This document shows positions 7,840 through 14,790 of a stretch of 15,963 bases of DNA, piece after piece; the stretch's first letter is position 1, and each line of letters opens with the position of its first letter. Location of the stretch: contig NZ_CALIJF010000367.1 of the NCBI RefSeq assembly GCF_938018035.1, forward strand, positions 1-15,963, in the 5' to 3' direction. Under the pieces are notes generated by a model that searched no databases, was not told where the DNA came from, and saw only the letters and a list, made by a program, of their open reading frames with translations. The DNA is from an uncultured Campylobacter sp. GTDB taxonomy: Bacteria; Campylobacterota; Campylobacteria; Campylobacterales; Campylobacteraceae. Both the position numbers and the translations under genes were made by a program.

Positions 7840-10197
7840 CTATCCTAGCTGCTTATCATATAGGCTCTTGTAGTAGCCGCCTAGCGCCATTAGCTCATCG
7901 TGCCTTCCGCGCTCTACGATCTCGCCTTTATCCAGTACTAAAATTTCGTCGCAATTCTTGACGGAATTTAGCCTATGCGCGATGATGATAAAGGTTTTTC
8001 CCTTTTTGATCTCGCTTAAATTCTTATTGATGATACTTTCGCTTTCGTAATCAAGTGCGGAGGTTGCCTCGTCAAAGATCAAAATTTTAGGATTATTTAT
8101 GAGCGCTCTAGCGATTGCGATGCGCTGTTTCTGCCCGCCGCTAAGGCTAGAGCCGCGCTCTCCTACGAAGGTATCGTAACCTCCTGCAAGCTCGGCGATA
8201 AAATCATGAGCGCCCGCGATCTTACTAACCCTGATGATCTCCTCCATACTAGCTCCGCTTGCTGCAAAGGCGATATTGTCTTTGATACTGCCGCTAAATA
8301 GATAGTTTTCTTGAAGGACTACGCCGATGTTTTGCCTCAAAAGATATGGATTAAGATGTCTGATATCTATGCCGTCTATGTAAACGGCTCCCGAGCTTTG
8401 CAGATAGAGCCGCTCGATCAGCTTCGTAATCGTGCTTTTACCGCTGCCGCTTCTGCCTACTATGCCTACGCTTTTGCCCGGCTCTACGTGAAAGCTGATA
8501 TCTTTTAGCACTAAATTTAGATCCGGCCTATATCTGAAATTTACGGCGTCAAATTTTATATCCCCTTCTATATTATTTAGCGCGATCGGTTTATCGGTGC
8601 TCTGCTCGGTTGGAGTATTTAATATATCTCCTAGCCTATCTACGCTAAGAAGGGCCTGCTGAAATTCATTCCAAAGGCCCACGAGCCTCATTACAGGAGC
8701 GCTAAATTGCCCCGCAAACATCTGAAAGGCGATGAGCTGACCGACGCTTAACTTGCCTTCGATTACGAGCCCCACGCCGAAATATAAAATGCAAAGCGTC
8801 ATAAGCTTTTGTAGAGCGGAGGCAAAGCCGCTTGCGACGTTGCTTAAATTTGAAAGATTAAAAGACGATCGGACGTATCTGCCTAGATTTTCCTCCCACA
8901 TCTTTTGCATGCTGCCCTCGATCGCTAGAGATTTTACCGTCTGCATTCCGGTTACTGCTTCTACGAGATAGGAGTTCGAAGCGGCTCCCATTTGAAATTT
9001 ATCCTCCAGCCTCCTTCTAAGTACCGGCGTGATGAAAAAATAGATCGCAGCAATTACGCTTATAAATGCGATTGCGATCAGCGTAAGCTTCACGCTGTAA
9101 AGCAGCATCATAAAGACAAATACGAAGCTAAATAAAATATCAAGTAGCACGCTTACGCTTTTATTTGCGATAAACTCTCTTATGCTATCTAGCTCTCGCA
9201 CTCTAGCAACGATGTTTCCAACCTTACGGTTCTCAAAGTAGGTCATCGGAAGCAGAGCCAAATGGCTAAAAAGCTCGCTACCGAGCCTAGCGTCAATTTT
9301 AGTAGTAGTGTGAGCGAATATATAATTTCTACTTAGGCTTAAAAGCATCTCAAATATGATGGTCGCCAAAAATGCAAATGCAATTACGTTTAGCGTGCTA
9401 ATGCTATGATGGGTTAAAACCTTATCAAGCACCACCTGAGTAAAAAGAGGTGTAACAAGACCGAAAAGCTGCATGATGAATGAAGCTAAAAGCACTTCAA
9501 ATACCACTCTTTTAAAGCTTAGCATCCGCTTGTAAAACCAGGCAAAGCCGAATTTAATCTGAGAATTCAGAGTTTTATGAGCTAGCACTATAAACTCGCC
9601 GCTGCAAAGATCAAACAGCTCGCTCGCGCCCAGCTCTTTTACGGAATTGCCGCCATCAAATACGATAAATTTAAGAGAAGATTCTGGCGAGGATTTGGAT
9701 TGAGGGGATTTGGATAAGTGGGAGGCTTTAGATTCTTTGGCGGACGAATGGGATGCGTTCGCGTGGGATGAAGACGGCGCGTCGGAAGAGAACGATGCGG
9801 ATGAAGATGAGTTTAAAGAATTTGTCGTGTCGCTTTTAGAGCTCAATGTCTCCTTGGAATCTGCCGCATCTTTGGAATTTGCGCTATCTAAATCGACCGC
9901 TGTCTTGCTAGCGTTTGCCGCTTTAATATCCGCTTCACTTCGCTGCTCGATCTTTAGGACGTTGAAGTAGCTTCCATCCTTTTTTTGAAGGATAAAGGGC
10001 GGCTTATAGCGCATCAAATTTGAAAGATTTAGCTTTTTGATTTTAGCCTTAAACTCACAATGCTTAGCCATCCGCACCAGCTCTTCGATCTGCGGCTCCT
10101 CGCTGCTTAGCGCAAATTTATTTATAAGCGCCTTGGCATCGAATGGGATATGATTTACGGCGGCTATCAGACCTAGCGAGCCCAGGGCGGTTTGCAT
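7840..10197 (-). CDS. hlyB: HlyB-type ABC exporter (type I secretion permease/ATPase) with a Ser-rich insertion
   Basis: This would be the ATP-driven inner-membrane exporter of the RTX protein. Domains of the 785 aa: N-terminal C39-like domain (1-210) without the catalytic Cys (TALGSLGLIAAVNHI), as in HlyB, so it would bind rather than cleave substrate; an ABC transmembrane domain (about 225-510); and an ATPase with Walker A GRSGSGKST (581-589), Q-loop Q629, signature LSGGQ (685-689), Walker B ILIFDE (705-710) and H-loop H741. Long blocks match E. coli HlyB as I remember it (ITPLF, TLNVI, FENRKVGNIVARVRELD). Unusual: residues about 88-174 are a Ser/Ala/Lys/Asp-rich tract inside the C39-like domain, absent from HlyB. 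The ATG at 10197 has AAAGG 6 bases upstream. It is first of a same-strand set with the toxin-antitoxin pair and the adaptor; the gap to the antitoxin is 133 bases. Confidence 0.95.
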   Translation of the reverse strand: MQTALGSLGLIAAVNHIPFDAKALINKFALSSEEPQIEELVRMAKHCEFKAKIKKLNLSNLMRYKPPFILQKKDGSYFNVLKIEQRSEADIKAANASKTAVDLDSANSKDAADSKETLSSKSDTTNSLNSSSSASFSSDAPSSSHANASHSSAKESKASHLSKSPQSKSSPESSLKFIVFDGGNSVKELGASELFDLCSGEFIVLAHKTLNSQIKFGFAWFYKRMLSFKRVVFEVLLASFIMQLFGLVTPLFTQVVLDKVLTHHSISTLNVIAFAFLATIIFEMLLSLSRNYIFAHTTTKIDARLGSELFSHLALLPMTYFENRKVGNIVARVRELDSIREFIANKSVSVLLDILFSFVFVFMMLLYSVKLTLIAIAFISVIAAIYFFITPVLRRRLEDKFQMGAASNSYLVEAVTGMQTVKSLAIEGSMQKMWEENLGRYVRSSFNLSNLSNVASGFASALQKLMTLCILYFGVGLVIEGKLSVGQLIAFQMFAGQFSAPVMRLVGLWNEFQQALLSVDRLGDILNTPTEQSTDKPIALNNIEGDIKFDAVNFRYRPDLNLVLKDISFHVEPGKSVGIVGRSGSGKSTITKLIERLYLQSSGAVYIDGIDIRHLNPYLLRQNIGVVLQENYLFSGSIKDNIAFAASGASMEEIIRVSKIAGAHDFIAELAGGYDTFVGERGSSLSGGQKQRIAIARALINNPKILIFDEATSALDYESESIINKNLSEIKKGKTFIIIAHRLNSVKNCDEILVLDKGEIVERGRHDELMALGGYYKSLYDKQLG
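9676..9936 (-). other. Ser-rich low-complexity insertion in the exporter's C39-like domain
   Basis: Residues about 88-174 of the exporter are dominated by Ser, Ala, Lys, Asp and Asn (for example SLNSSSSASFSSDAPSSSHA). They fall between the conserved strands YFNVLKI and KFIVFDGG. The frame is intact and the domain resumes correctly after it, so this is an in-frame insertion rather than damage. Confidence 0.85.
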
Positions 10198-10564
10198 TGG
10201 ATACCTTTGAGTGAAATTTGAAGGAATTCTATTAAGTCTATTTGAAACGGGGCTTAAATTAGAAAGGAATTTTAAAGAAATTTAAGGGATTGAGGGAATT
10301 TATTAAGCTAGAACGATGGTGCCGGAGGAAAAAATAGGCGCAGGAATGGCTATCGAATAGATTATGACAACCGACGGGATACCCGACAAAAATATTCAGT
10401 TCAAAATCGACTTCAGGACATCTACGCAACATGTAAAAATTTTGTCATTATATGCCGATCTGATTGGGAATGATGGCACGTAATAACGGAAGGTAGGCCG
10501 CTATAGTAATTTAATATCCGCTTAAGCCGCAAAGAGTAAAATAGGCAAACTTCTGAGATCATCA
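10198..10564. other. 367-base divergent spacer between the exporter and the membrane-protein gene
   Basis: The two flanking genes diverge from here, so it should hold promoters for both. I see no strong -10/-35 pair for the exporter; a TATAGT at 10503-10508 could serve the plus-strand gene. The middle contains a short, possibly degenerate open frame (10316-10483). Confidence 0.4.
10316..10483 (+). pseudogene. Possible gene remnant: short open frame interrupted by TAG
   Basis: ATG at 10316 reads MVPEEKIGAGMAIE, then TAG at 10358-10360, and the same frame continues from ATG 10364 for 39 codons (MTTDGIPDKN...YADLIGNDGT) to TAA at 10481-10483. The residue mix looks protein-like, but there is no ribosome binding site before the second ATG and I recognise no family. 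It may be a decayed gene or chance. Confidence 0.25.
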
Positions 10565-11632
10565 ATGGGGATAAGGATGAACAAGGTAAGGCTTGAAGAG
10601 CTAAAGAAAATTCTAAACGAACGACGTCAAAATTTAGAGCAAGGTTTGCGGGAAGATTTTAGTGCTCAAAATTTTGACATCCCAAATTCTGATGTTTCAG
10701 ATTTAAACAGTTCGAATTCTAAAATTTTGAATTTTAATGATAAAAATTCAGACGGCTCAAATTCAAACACAAAGGACGATTCAAAATTTCAAAATTTATA
10801 TTCAAGTCAAGCCGCTTCTAACAAAAATTCTAAAACTCAAGCCAGAGACTACGATAAAGAACCGTTAATTTTACGGAATTATACTAGTTGGGCTTTATTT
10901 ATCCATTTTTTATTAATTTTTGCATTTTGGGTGATTGTTTCAGCATTCGTTTTGAATAAATTTGATGAATTTGAAGATGGAAATTTAGAAATCGGAATAG
11001 CTATACAAACAGCCCTTTCTTTTGGTTTTATAACAACTCTTATTTTAATATTAGATTTTAAAAATATTTTATCAATAAAGCCACATTATACTCATTTTTA
11101 CAATTCAAAAGTTGTGTTTTATAATCATAACAATAAAATTGATGAAACAATACATTTCCAAGTTATGGGAGATAGAATTGTGCTTCATAATCCATCTGAC
11201 AATCCAATTGGTTACGATATTTCGCATGTAAAAAAAGAAGGCAAAATGGTTTTTTGTTCTTTTATGCGAATAATTACAACAACAGGTTTTGGTTGGGCAT
11301 TTTTGAGTGCATTTACGATAATAAATTTTGTTTCTAGGTATAGTTTTGGACCATTCTTGTTGAGTGTACTTATTACAATATTTACATTATTTTTAGCCGA
11401 ATTTTTAGAAATTTTAGTTTTCATGGGAATTTATAAAAAATCAAACAAAACTCTTAAAAATTTTTGGAAATATGCTAGAAAATTTCAAATAAACATAGAG
11501 TGGGCTTCGATTGAAAGGTGGAAAATTACTCCGACTATCAATATGTTTTATTTCAATCAAAAAGACCACGACGAGTTGAGGCAGTATATTTTAACTATAT
11601 TTAACAGAGATATTGACAATAATTTAAAATAA
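10565..11632 (+). CDS. Unrecognised membrane protein, paralogue A, with Asn/Ser/Asp-rich N-terminus
   Basis: I do not recognise the family. The 355-aa protein has a short charged helix (1-30), a low-complexity Asn/Ser/Asp/Lys tract (about 31-92), the motif RDYDKEPLILRN (94-105), membrane segments near 108-130 and 143-163, a soluble part, two more hydrophobic segments (about 240-256 and 262-289) and a soluble tail ending TINMFYFNQKDHDELRQYIL. Four spans are likely. From residue 94 it aligns by eye with the 221-aa protein at 12060: same RDYDKxPLI start, similar order of membrane segments and a related tail (INMFYF/VNVYLM, FNRDIDN/FNLQIEN). Start is uncertain between ATG 10565 and ATG 10577; GGGGA before 10577 is the better ribosome binding site. 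Base use is AT-rich, unlike the exporter next door, suggesting transfer. Confidence 0.8.
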   Translation: MGIRMNKVRLEELKKILNERRQNLEQGLREDFSAQNFDIPNSDVSDLNSSNSKILNFNDKNSDGSNSNTKDDSKFQNLYSSQAASNKNSKTQARDYDKEPLILRNYTSWALFIHFLLIFAFWVIVSAFVLNKFDEFEDGNLEIGIAIQTALSFGFITTLILILDFKNILSIKPHYTHFYNSKVVFYNHNNKIDETIHFQVMGDRIVLHNPSDNPIGYDISHVKKEGKMVFCSFMRIITTTGFGWAFLSAFTIINFVSRYSFGPFLLSVLITIFTLFLAEFLEILVFMGIYKKSNKTLKNFWKYARKFQINIEWASIERWKITPTINMFYFNQKDHDELRQYILTIFNRDIDNNLK

Positions 11633-11657
11633 AAATTTTCTAATAAGGAGACAAAAA

Positions 11658-11750
11658 ATGAGTAATTCAAGCAGAATTAATAAGGCAACAAACGAGTTGG
11701 ATAAAGCAGAAAAAAGACTGCTGTATTCTTTGGATTTAACTGAGGGCTAA
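11658..11750 (+). CDS. Small 30-aa ORF with a strong ribosome binding site, possibly a truncated gene
   Basis: AAGGAG (11645-11650) lies 7 bases before ATG 11658, and the frame reads MSNSSRINKATNELDKAEKR then LLYSLDLTEG and TAA. It begins 25 bases after the stop of paralogue A, matching the position of the 76-aa ORF behind paralogue B. The first 20 residues look like an amphipathic helix. The stop is followed by the palindrome-rich spacer, so the rest of a longer gene may have been lost. No family recognised. Confidence 0.45.
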   Translation: MSNSSRINKATNELDKAEKRLLYSLDLTEG

Positions 11751-11773
11751 TTCAGATCAAACAGATCCAAATA

Positions 11774-11791
11774 TTAAATTTGCAAATTTAA
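11774..11791. repeat. Perfect 18-base palindrome
   Basis: TTAAATTTGCAAATTTAA equals its own reverse complement. Related words recur nearby as AAATTTGTAAATTT (about 11825) and GAATTTGCAAATTC (11926-11939), so it may be a protein-binding site or part of a repeat family. Confidence 0.6.
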
Positions 11792-11861
11792 ATTTACTAA
11801 TTGTGTGAATTTGTAAAGTAAGTTTAAATTTGTAAATTTAATAAATTCAGTATCAAACGAT

Positions 11862-11877
11862 ACTGACGAGATTTGAA
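11862..11877 (+). repeat. Attachment-site-like near-copy of the tRNA-Leu T-arm
   Basis: ACTGACGAGATTTGAA matches 14197-14212 inside tRNA-Leu at 15 of 16 bases, with 13 consecutive identical, in the same orientation. A direct repeat of the tRNA 3' part is what a tRNA-targeting integrase leaves at the far end of its island. The copy does not extend to the last bases of the tRNA, so it could be a decayed att site or chance. Confidence 0.35.
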
Positions 11878-11957
11878 TTTTGCATTAAAATGTCGTTGCG
11901 AAACGGAGAAACCGTTTATTAAGGCGAATTTGCAAATTCAAAACGCCTCATTGCTGG

Positions 11958-11987
11958 ATTGTTTCGACCACTTCGTGGTCTCGCAAT
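11958..11987. repeat. Hairpin of the ATTGC...GACCAC/GTGGTC...GCAAT type
   Basis: GACCAC (11966-11971) pairs with GTGGTC (11975-11980) around TTC, with outer ATTG (11958-11961) and CAAT (11984-11987). This resembles the short palindromic intergenic repeats with an ATTGCGAG...GCAATCC outline found in many bacteria; the resemblance is by eye. Confidence 0.45.
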
Positions 11988-12059
11988 TACAAGGTTGTGG
12001 GCATTGTGGGAATTTAAATAAATTCTTGCAATAAGAGAAATTTTTTAAAAAGGATTAAA

Positions 12060-12725
12060 ATGAGAGATTATGATAAAGCTCCACTCATCATTAAAAATAA
12101 CTTTATAATGATAATGTATGGTTTTACATTTTTACTTGTATGTAACACTATAATGATTTATATTGTATTTTTTACTGGTGTTGTCGATTGGAATAGTGGC
12201 GAGTTTTTTGAAATTTTAAAAAATGAAATGAGAAATCCAAGATTTAGCTCTGTGGTTGTAGCATTTCCAATAGTCAATATTTGGGCTTTTATTGATTTTA
12301 TTAGAAAATTTAGAAAACCCGAAAAAGTATATTTATATAATGATAAAGTTTATTGGGATAAACGAGATACGACGGTAGCAAAACAAAATATTGTTTGGGT
12401 TAAAAAAAGTATTTATCCTATGATTGGTAAGATACCAGATAACTCGGTTCAAAAAATTTTTGTACTATTTGGTTTTGTTATTGCGGGATTTTTTTTGATT
12501 TTATCAAATTTACTTGCTTGTTTAGCAAAATTATTTGCCTTGTTAATTAACAAAGATTATAAATTTATACTATTTTGCACCATAGTTTTTTGTGACAATC
12601 AAAAAAATGCTGTAAATGTCTATTTGATGACAAAGCAAGACTATAAACTAGTAAATGAGTATTTATTGCAAAATTTTAATTTACAAATTGAAAATTTAGA
12701 TAAAAATTACAAATTCTATAAATAG
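12060..12725 (+). CDS. Unrecognised membrane protein, paralogue B
   Basis: A 221-aa protein that opens with MRDYDKAPLIIKN, which matches residues 94 onward of paralogue A, so it lacks only the low-complexity N-terminal extension. Hydrophobic segments lie near 14-39, 61-81 and 132-162. Between the second and third is a short soluble part (KVYLYNDKVYWDKRD), and the tail NAVNVYLMTKQDYKLVNEYL corresponds to the tail of A. The ATG follows AAAGGA (12048-12053). Its stop overlaps the ribosome binding site of the next ORF, so the two are probably translated together. No family is recognised; an immunity-type membrane protein is one speculative reading given the small partner genes. Strongly AT-rich codon use. 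Confidence 0.8.
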   Translation: MRDYDKAPLIIKNNFIMIMYGFTFLLVCNTIMIYIVFFTGVVDWNSGEFFEILKNEMRNPRFSSVVVAFPIVNIWAFIDFIRKFRKPEKVYLYNDKVYWDKRDTTVAKQNIVWVKKSIYPMIGKIPDNSVQKIFVLFGFVIAGFFLILSNLLACLAKLFALLINKDYKFILFCTIVFCDNQKNAVNVYLMTKQDYKLVNEYLLQNFNLQIENLDKNYKFYK

Positions 12726-12734
12726 GAGAAAATT

Positions 12735-12965
12735 ATGCCAGAAGATAACAATGCTTCTAACAATTCAAATCAAGGTGTTGCTTGGTATGTCAAGCCTACT
12801 TCGGATACAATAGATTTCATAAAAGGAATTCCTGTAAATGTTTTAGCCGACCCTGATAATGTTAAGGTTTTTGATAACTATGTAAAAATCAAATCAAGTG
12901 GGCTAAATATGATTATTCCTATCGTTGATGCGGCTGGTGGCGCTATAGCATTAGGTATTGGCTAA
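12735..12965 (+). CDS. 76-aa hypothetical protein, probably truncated at its C-terminus
   Basis: AGGAG (12724-12728) lies 6 bases before ATG 12735 and overlaps the stop of paralogue B, a tightly coupled pair. The protein has a polar Asn/Ser-rich start (MPEDNNASNNSNQG), a middle part (YVKPTSDTIDFIKGIPVNVL) and ends in a small-residue hydrophobic run, IVDAAGGAIALGIG, at the TAA. That end looks like the opening of a glycine-rich membrane or folding segment cut short. The last 23 bases overlap the end of the convergent integrase, which is also cut, so both genes appear to have been joined by a deletion or insertion near 12955-12962. Function unknown. Confidence 0.6.
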   Translation: MPEDNNASNNSNQGVAWYVKPTSDTIDFIKGIPVNVLADPDNVKVFDNYVKIKSSGLNMIIPIVDAAGGAIALGIG

Positions 12966-13941
12966 GAGCCTTAACAAGCGTCGCCTCACTCAAAACATTT
13001 CCCTCTGTATTCACAAAAGATAAAGGAGACTTTGTTTTTATGCTCTCTAGCCACTCACCTACCTCCTTTGGAAGACCCAGATATTCATCACCATTAGCTT
13101 TCACTTTATTTTCATCCTGCGGGAATAGTAAGTAATATTCTCCGTCATCGTCTATTTTTAAATGCTCGTAGGTTAAATTTCTTACATTTGAGCTTCTTAA
13201 TCCGGTAAGCAGTCCAAAGATTAAAGCGTTCTTGACGCCTATTTGGTAAGGGTAGCTCATGATGTATTTTATCAACAATCTCAAATCCACATTCGCGGAA
13301 ATATATGAATAGCCCCCAGATTTAGGTATCTTATATAGGTTTTTTAATTGCGTATCGCAAAATAAAAGATTATCGCTTATACCTCTATCTCGCGCGAACC
13401 TGAATAAAGAACGAATAAAATAGAACAGATCTTTTAAAAGTGCAAATTTTCTATTCTTGTAAATGGGGTCCAATATCTGCATTATCTCCTTTTTGGTAAT
13501 CTTGCCGATATCTTTATCGCTAACGCACTTTAGCCTCGATTGAAATCTAAATCGTAATTTCCTTAACGTCTTCTCGGCAAAAGCGTTATATTCGCAGTAA
13601 ATTTTAAAAACACTCGCTAGCGTATTCTTTGGAGCCACCACACCATTAATATGGCCATTTGATATCAATTTTTTTAACAATATTCTAGCCCCTTCTAATG
13701 TTATTTCGTCGGCATTGCCTAGAACTTTGATTAGCTTGCCGCCTTGCGTATAGTGATAGTGCCTGTGTGTTTTAACTGTTCCGTCTCTAGCTAGAGAGCT
13801 ATAAAATTTAACGGCTATAAAATCATCTAAGACTTCGACCATAGTGCGCTTATATTGCGGCAAAATACAATTCCTGACTACTTTATCAGGGTCTGATTTA
13901 AAAATTGGATTATCCTTAATTTTTGTAAAAACTCCCGTCAT
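12943..13941 (-). CDS. Tyrosine recombinase (island integrase), C-terminally truncated, probably inactive
   Basis: The 332-aa protein has an N-terminal arm-binding type region, a core-binding region (FKIYCEYNAFAEKTL onward, about 110-195) and the start of the catalytic domain with the box I arginine in LTGLRSSNVRNL and a likely beta-turn lysine (DENKVKANGDEYLGLP). After SEATLVKALSQ it ends in YLML and a stop. The HxxR box and nucleophilic Tyr that integrases of this kind need, normally in the next 70-90 residues, are missing. The ATG at 13941 has AAGGA about 8 bases upstream. It lies 248 bases from the 3' end of tRNA-Leu with its 5' end facing the tRNA, the usual arrangement for a tRNA-inserted island. 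It marks the AT-rich segment to its left as mobile in origin. Confidence 0.85.
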   Translation of the reverse strand: MTGVFTKIKDNPIFKSDPDKVVRNCILPQYKRTMVEVLDDFIAVKFYSSLARDGTVKTHRHYHYTQGGKLIKVLGNADEITLEGARILLKKLISNGHINGVVAPKNTLASVFKIYCEYNAFAEKTLRKLRFRFQSRLKCVSDKDIGKITKKEIMQILDPIYKNRKFALLKDLFYFIRSLFRFARDRGISDNLLFCDTQLKNLYKIPKSGGYSYISANVDLRLLIKYIMSYPYQIGVKNALIFGLLTGLRSSNVRNLTYEHLKIDDDGEYYLLFPQDENKVKANGDEYLGLPKEVGEWLESIKTKSPLSFVNTEGNVLSEATLVKALSQYLML

Positions 13942-14013
13942 CTTTCTTCCTTTGTATAGTAATTTTAGGCAGATTATAGAATTTCCTCAAAGGATTAACA
14001 AGGCGAGAGCGCA

Positions 14014-14055
14014 GAAAAAGCTACTATACAATTTTTTAATATATAGTAGTTTTTC
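14014..14055. terminator. AT-rich hairpin with T-runs between integrase and tRNA-Leu
   Basis: CTACTATA (14021-14028) pairs with TATAGTAG (14042-14049); past a bulged G, AAAAA (14015-14019) faces TTTTT (14050-14054), with a closing G/C pair. On either strand an 8-base stem is followed by T5, so it could be a bidirectional terminator for tRNA readthrough. The stem is AT-rich, and it may instead be a recombinase-related site. Confidence 0.4.
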
Positions 14056-14189
14056 TTAAAATATATGTATGAATCGATGATTTTCGGTGCTAAGAATTTT
14101 TTAAGAATAATTTTAAAATTCCCAAAAATAGGGCTCAAAAAATTATTTAAAAATTCAAAAAACGAAAAAATAGGGAAAATTTTGATAGA

Positions 14190-14274
14190 TGGTGCGACCG
14201 ACGAGATTTGAACTCGTACACCTTGCGGCACTACCCCCTCAAGATAGCGTGTCTACCAATTCCACCACGGTCGC
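14190..14274 (-). tRNA. tRNA-Leu (anticodon GAG)
   Basis: The reverse complement from 14274 reads GCGACCG (acceptor), a D-arm with GGAATTGGTAGACAC, an anticodon stem CTATC/GGTAG around TTGAGGG (anticodon GAG), a variable arm TGCCGCAAGGTGT, the T-arm ACGAG TTCAAAT CTCGT, then CGGTCGC, discriminator A and an encoded CCA (14192-14190). The acceptor arms pair at all seven positions, and the layout matches E. coli tRNA-Leu(GAG). It reads CUU and CUC codons. Its 3' end faces the truncated integrase, so it is the likely integration site of the island. Confidence 0.97.
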
Positions 14275-14319
14275 ATAAATTTTAAAGCTTAATCTCAAGC
14301 CTTGAATTATATAAGTTTA

Positions 14320-14339
14320 AAGCCCGATTTCTCGGGCTT
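14320..14339 (-). terminator. Intrinsic terminator of atpE
   Basis: On the minus strand AAGCCCGA, loop GAAA, TCGGGCTT forms a perfect 8-base stem closed by a GNRA-type tetraloop, followed by TAAACTTAT. It begins 4 bases after the atpE stop. The T-run is short, but position and stem support the call. Confidence 0.7.
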
Positions 14340-14343
14340 AGAA

Positions 14344-14682
14344 TTATTTTGCAGCAGCCGCAAGACCTTCTGTTACGAAAGGGTTTGCAAAAAGTAAGAC
14401 GAATGAAACAACCAACGCATAGATAACCTGCGCTTCGATCATCGCAAGCGAGATATACATCGTAGTCGATAGTTTGCTAGCCACGCTTGGATTTCTAGCG
14501 ATACCATTAAGCGTCGCACTAGCGGCATTTCCCATACCTAACGCGCCACCCAAAGCGGCTAGACCTAAAACAACTGCAACGGTAATTGCAGAAAAAGAAA
14601 CGATCTGAGTGTAAGCACTTAGCTGCTCGCTAGCGAAAGCCGCGCCGCAAAGCGCAAATAACAATACAAGAACTTTTTTCAT
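14344..14682 (-). CDS. atpE: ATP synthase F0 subunit c
   Basis: The ion-carrying ring subunit of F-type ATP synthase in the inner membrane. The start is ATG 14682: GGAGA (14692-14688) sits 5 bases before it, whereas the in-frame ATG at 14694 overlaps that ribosome binding site. The 112 aa open with MKKVLVLLFALCGAAFA, a signal-peptide-like leader seen in Campylobacterota subunit c. Helix 1 follows with LGLAALGGALGMGNAASA, then the polar loop GIARNP that contacts F1, and helix 2 with the ion-binding Glu in SLAMIEAQVIYALV. No sodium-type signature is evident, so proton coupling is likely. It is a lone atpE with its own terminator, as is usual in this group where it lies apart from the main atp operon. 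Confidence 0.96.
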   Translation of the reverse strand: MKKVLVLLFALCGAAFASEQLSAYTQIVSFSAITVAVVLGLAALGGALGMGNAASATLNGIARNPSVASKLSTTMYISLAMIEAQVIYALVVSFVLLFANPFVTEGLAAAAK

Positions 14683-14687
14683 AAAAG

Positions 14688-14692
14688 TCTCC
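14688..14692 (-). promoter_or_regulatory. Ribosome binding site that fixes the atpE start
   Basis: GGAGA on the minus strand lies 5 bases before ATG 14682 and inside the first codons of the alternative ATG 14694, so the shorter 112-aa product is preferred. Confidence 0.7.
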
Positions 14693-14790
14693 ATAAATAA
14701 ATTTTAAAACGAGTTTCGGCTCAATACCCCCTACTCCAACGTTTTAAGTGTGAAATATTATTAAAATTTTGCTTTTGATTTGTTTAATCT

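Larger units (their letters stand above)
11751..12059. other. AT-rich, palindrome-rich spacer between the two paralogue units
   Basis: No gene is visible in these 309 bases. It holds a perfect 18-base palindrome (11774-11791), a related imperfect one (11823-11841), an AAACGG/CCGTTT hairpin (11901-11917), a 14-base palindrome (11926-11939) inside AGGCG/CGCCT arms, and a GACCAC/GTGGTC hairpin (11966-11980). A 16-base near-copy of the tRNA-Leu T-arm lies at 11862-11877. Confidence 0.6.

Noticed and set aside
9710..9970. Plus-strand ORF opposite the exporter's Ser-rich tract
   Set aside because: It is the antisense reading of a Ser/Ala-rich tract and has no sign of being a gene.
13995..14231. 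78-codon minus-strand ORF beside and over tRNA-Leu
   Set aside because: It starts inside the tRNA gene and is an AT-rich shadow.
14692..14694. Upstream ATG as start of atpE
   Set aside because: It would overlap the clear GGAGA ribosome binding site that serves ATG 14682, and the leader MKKVLVLLF fits the later start.
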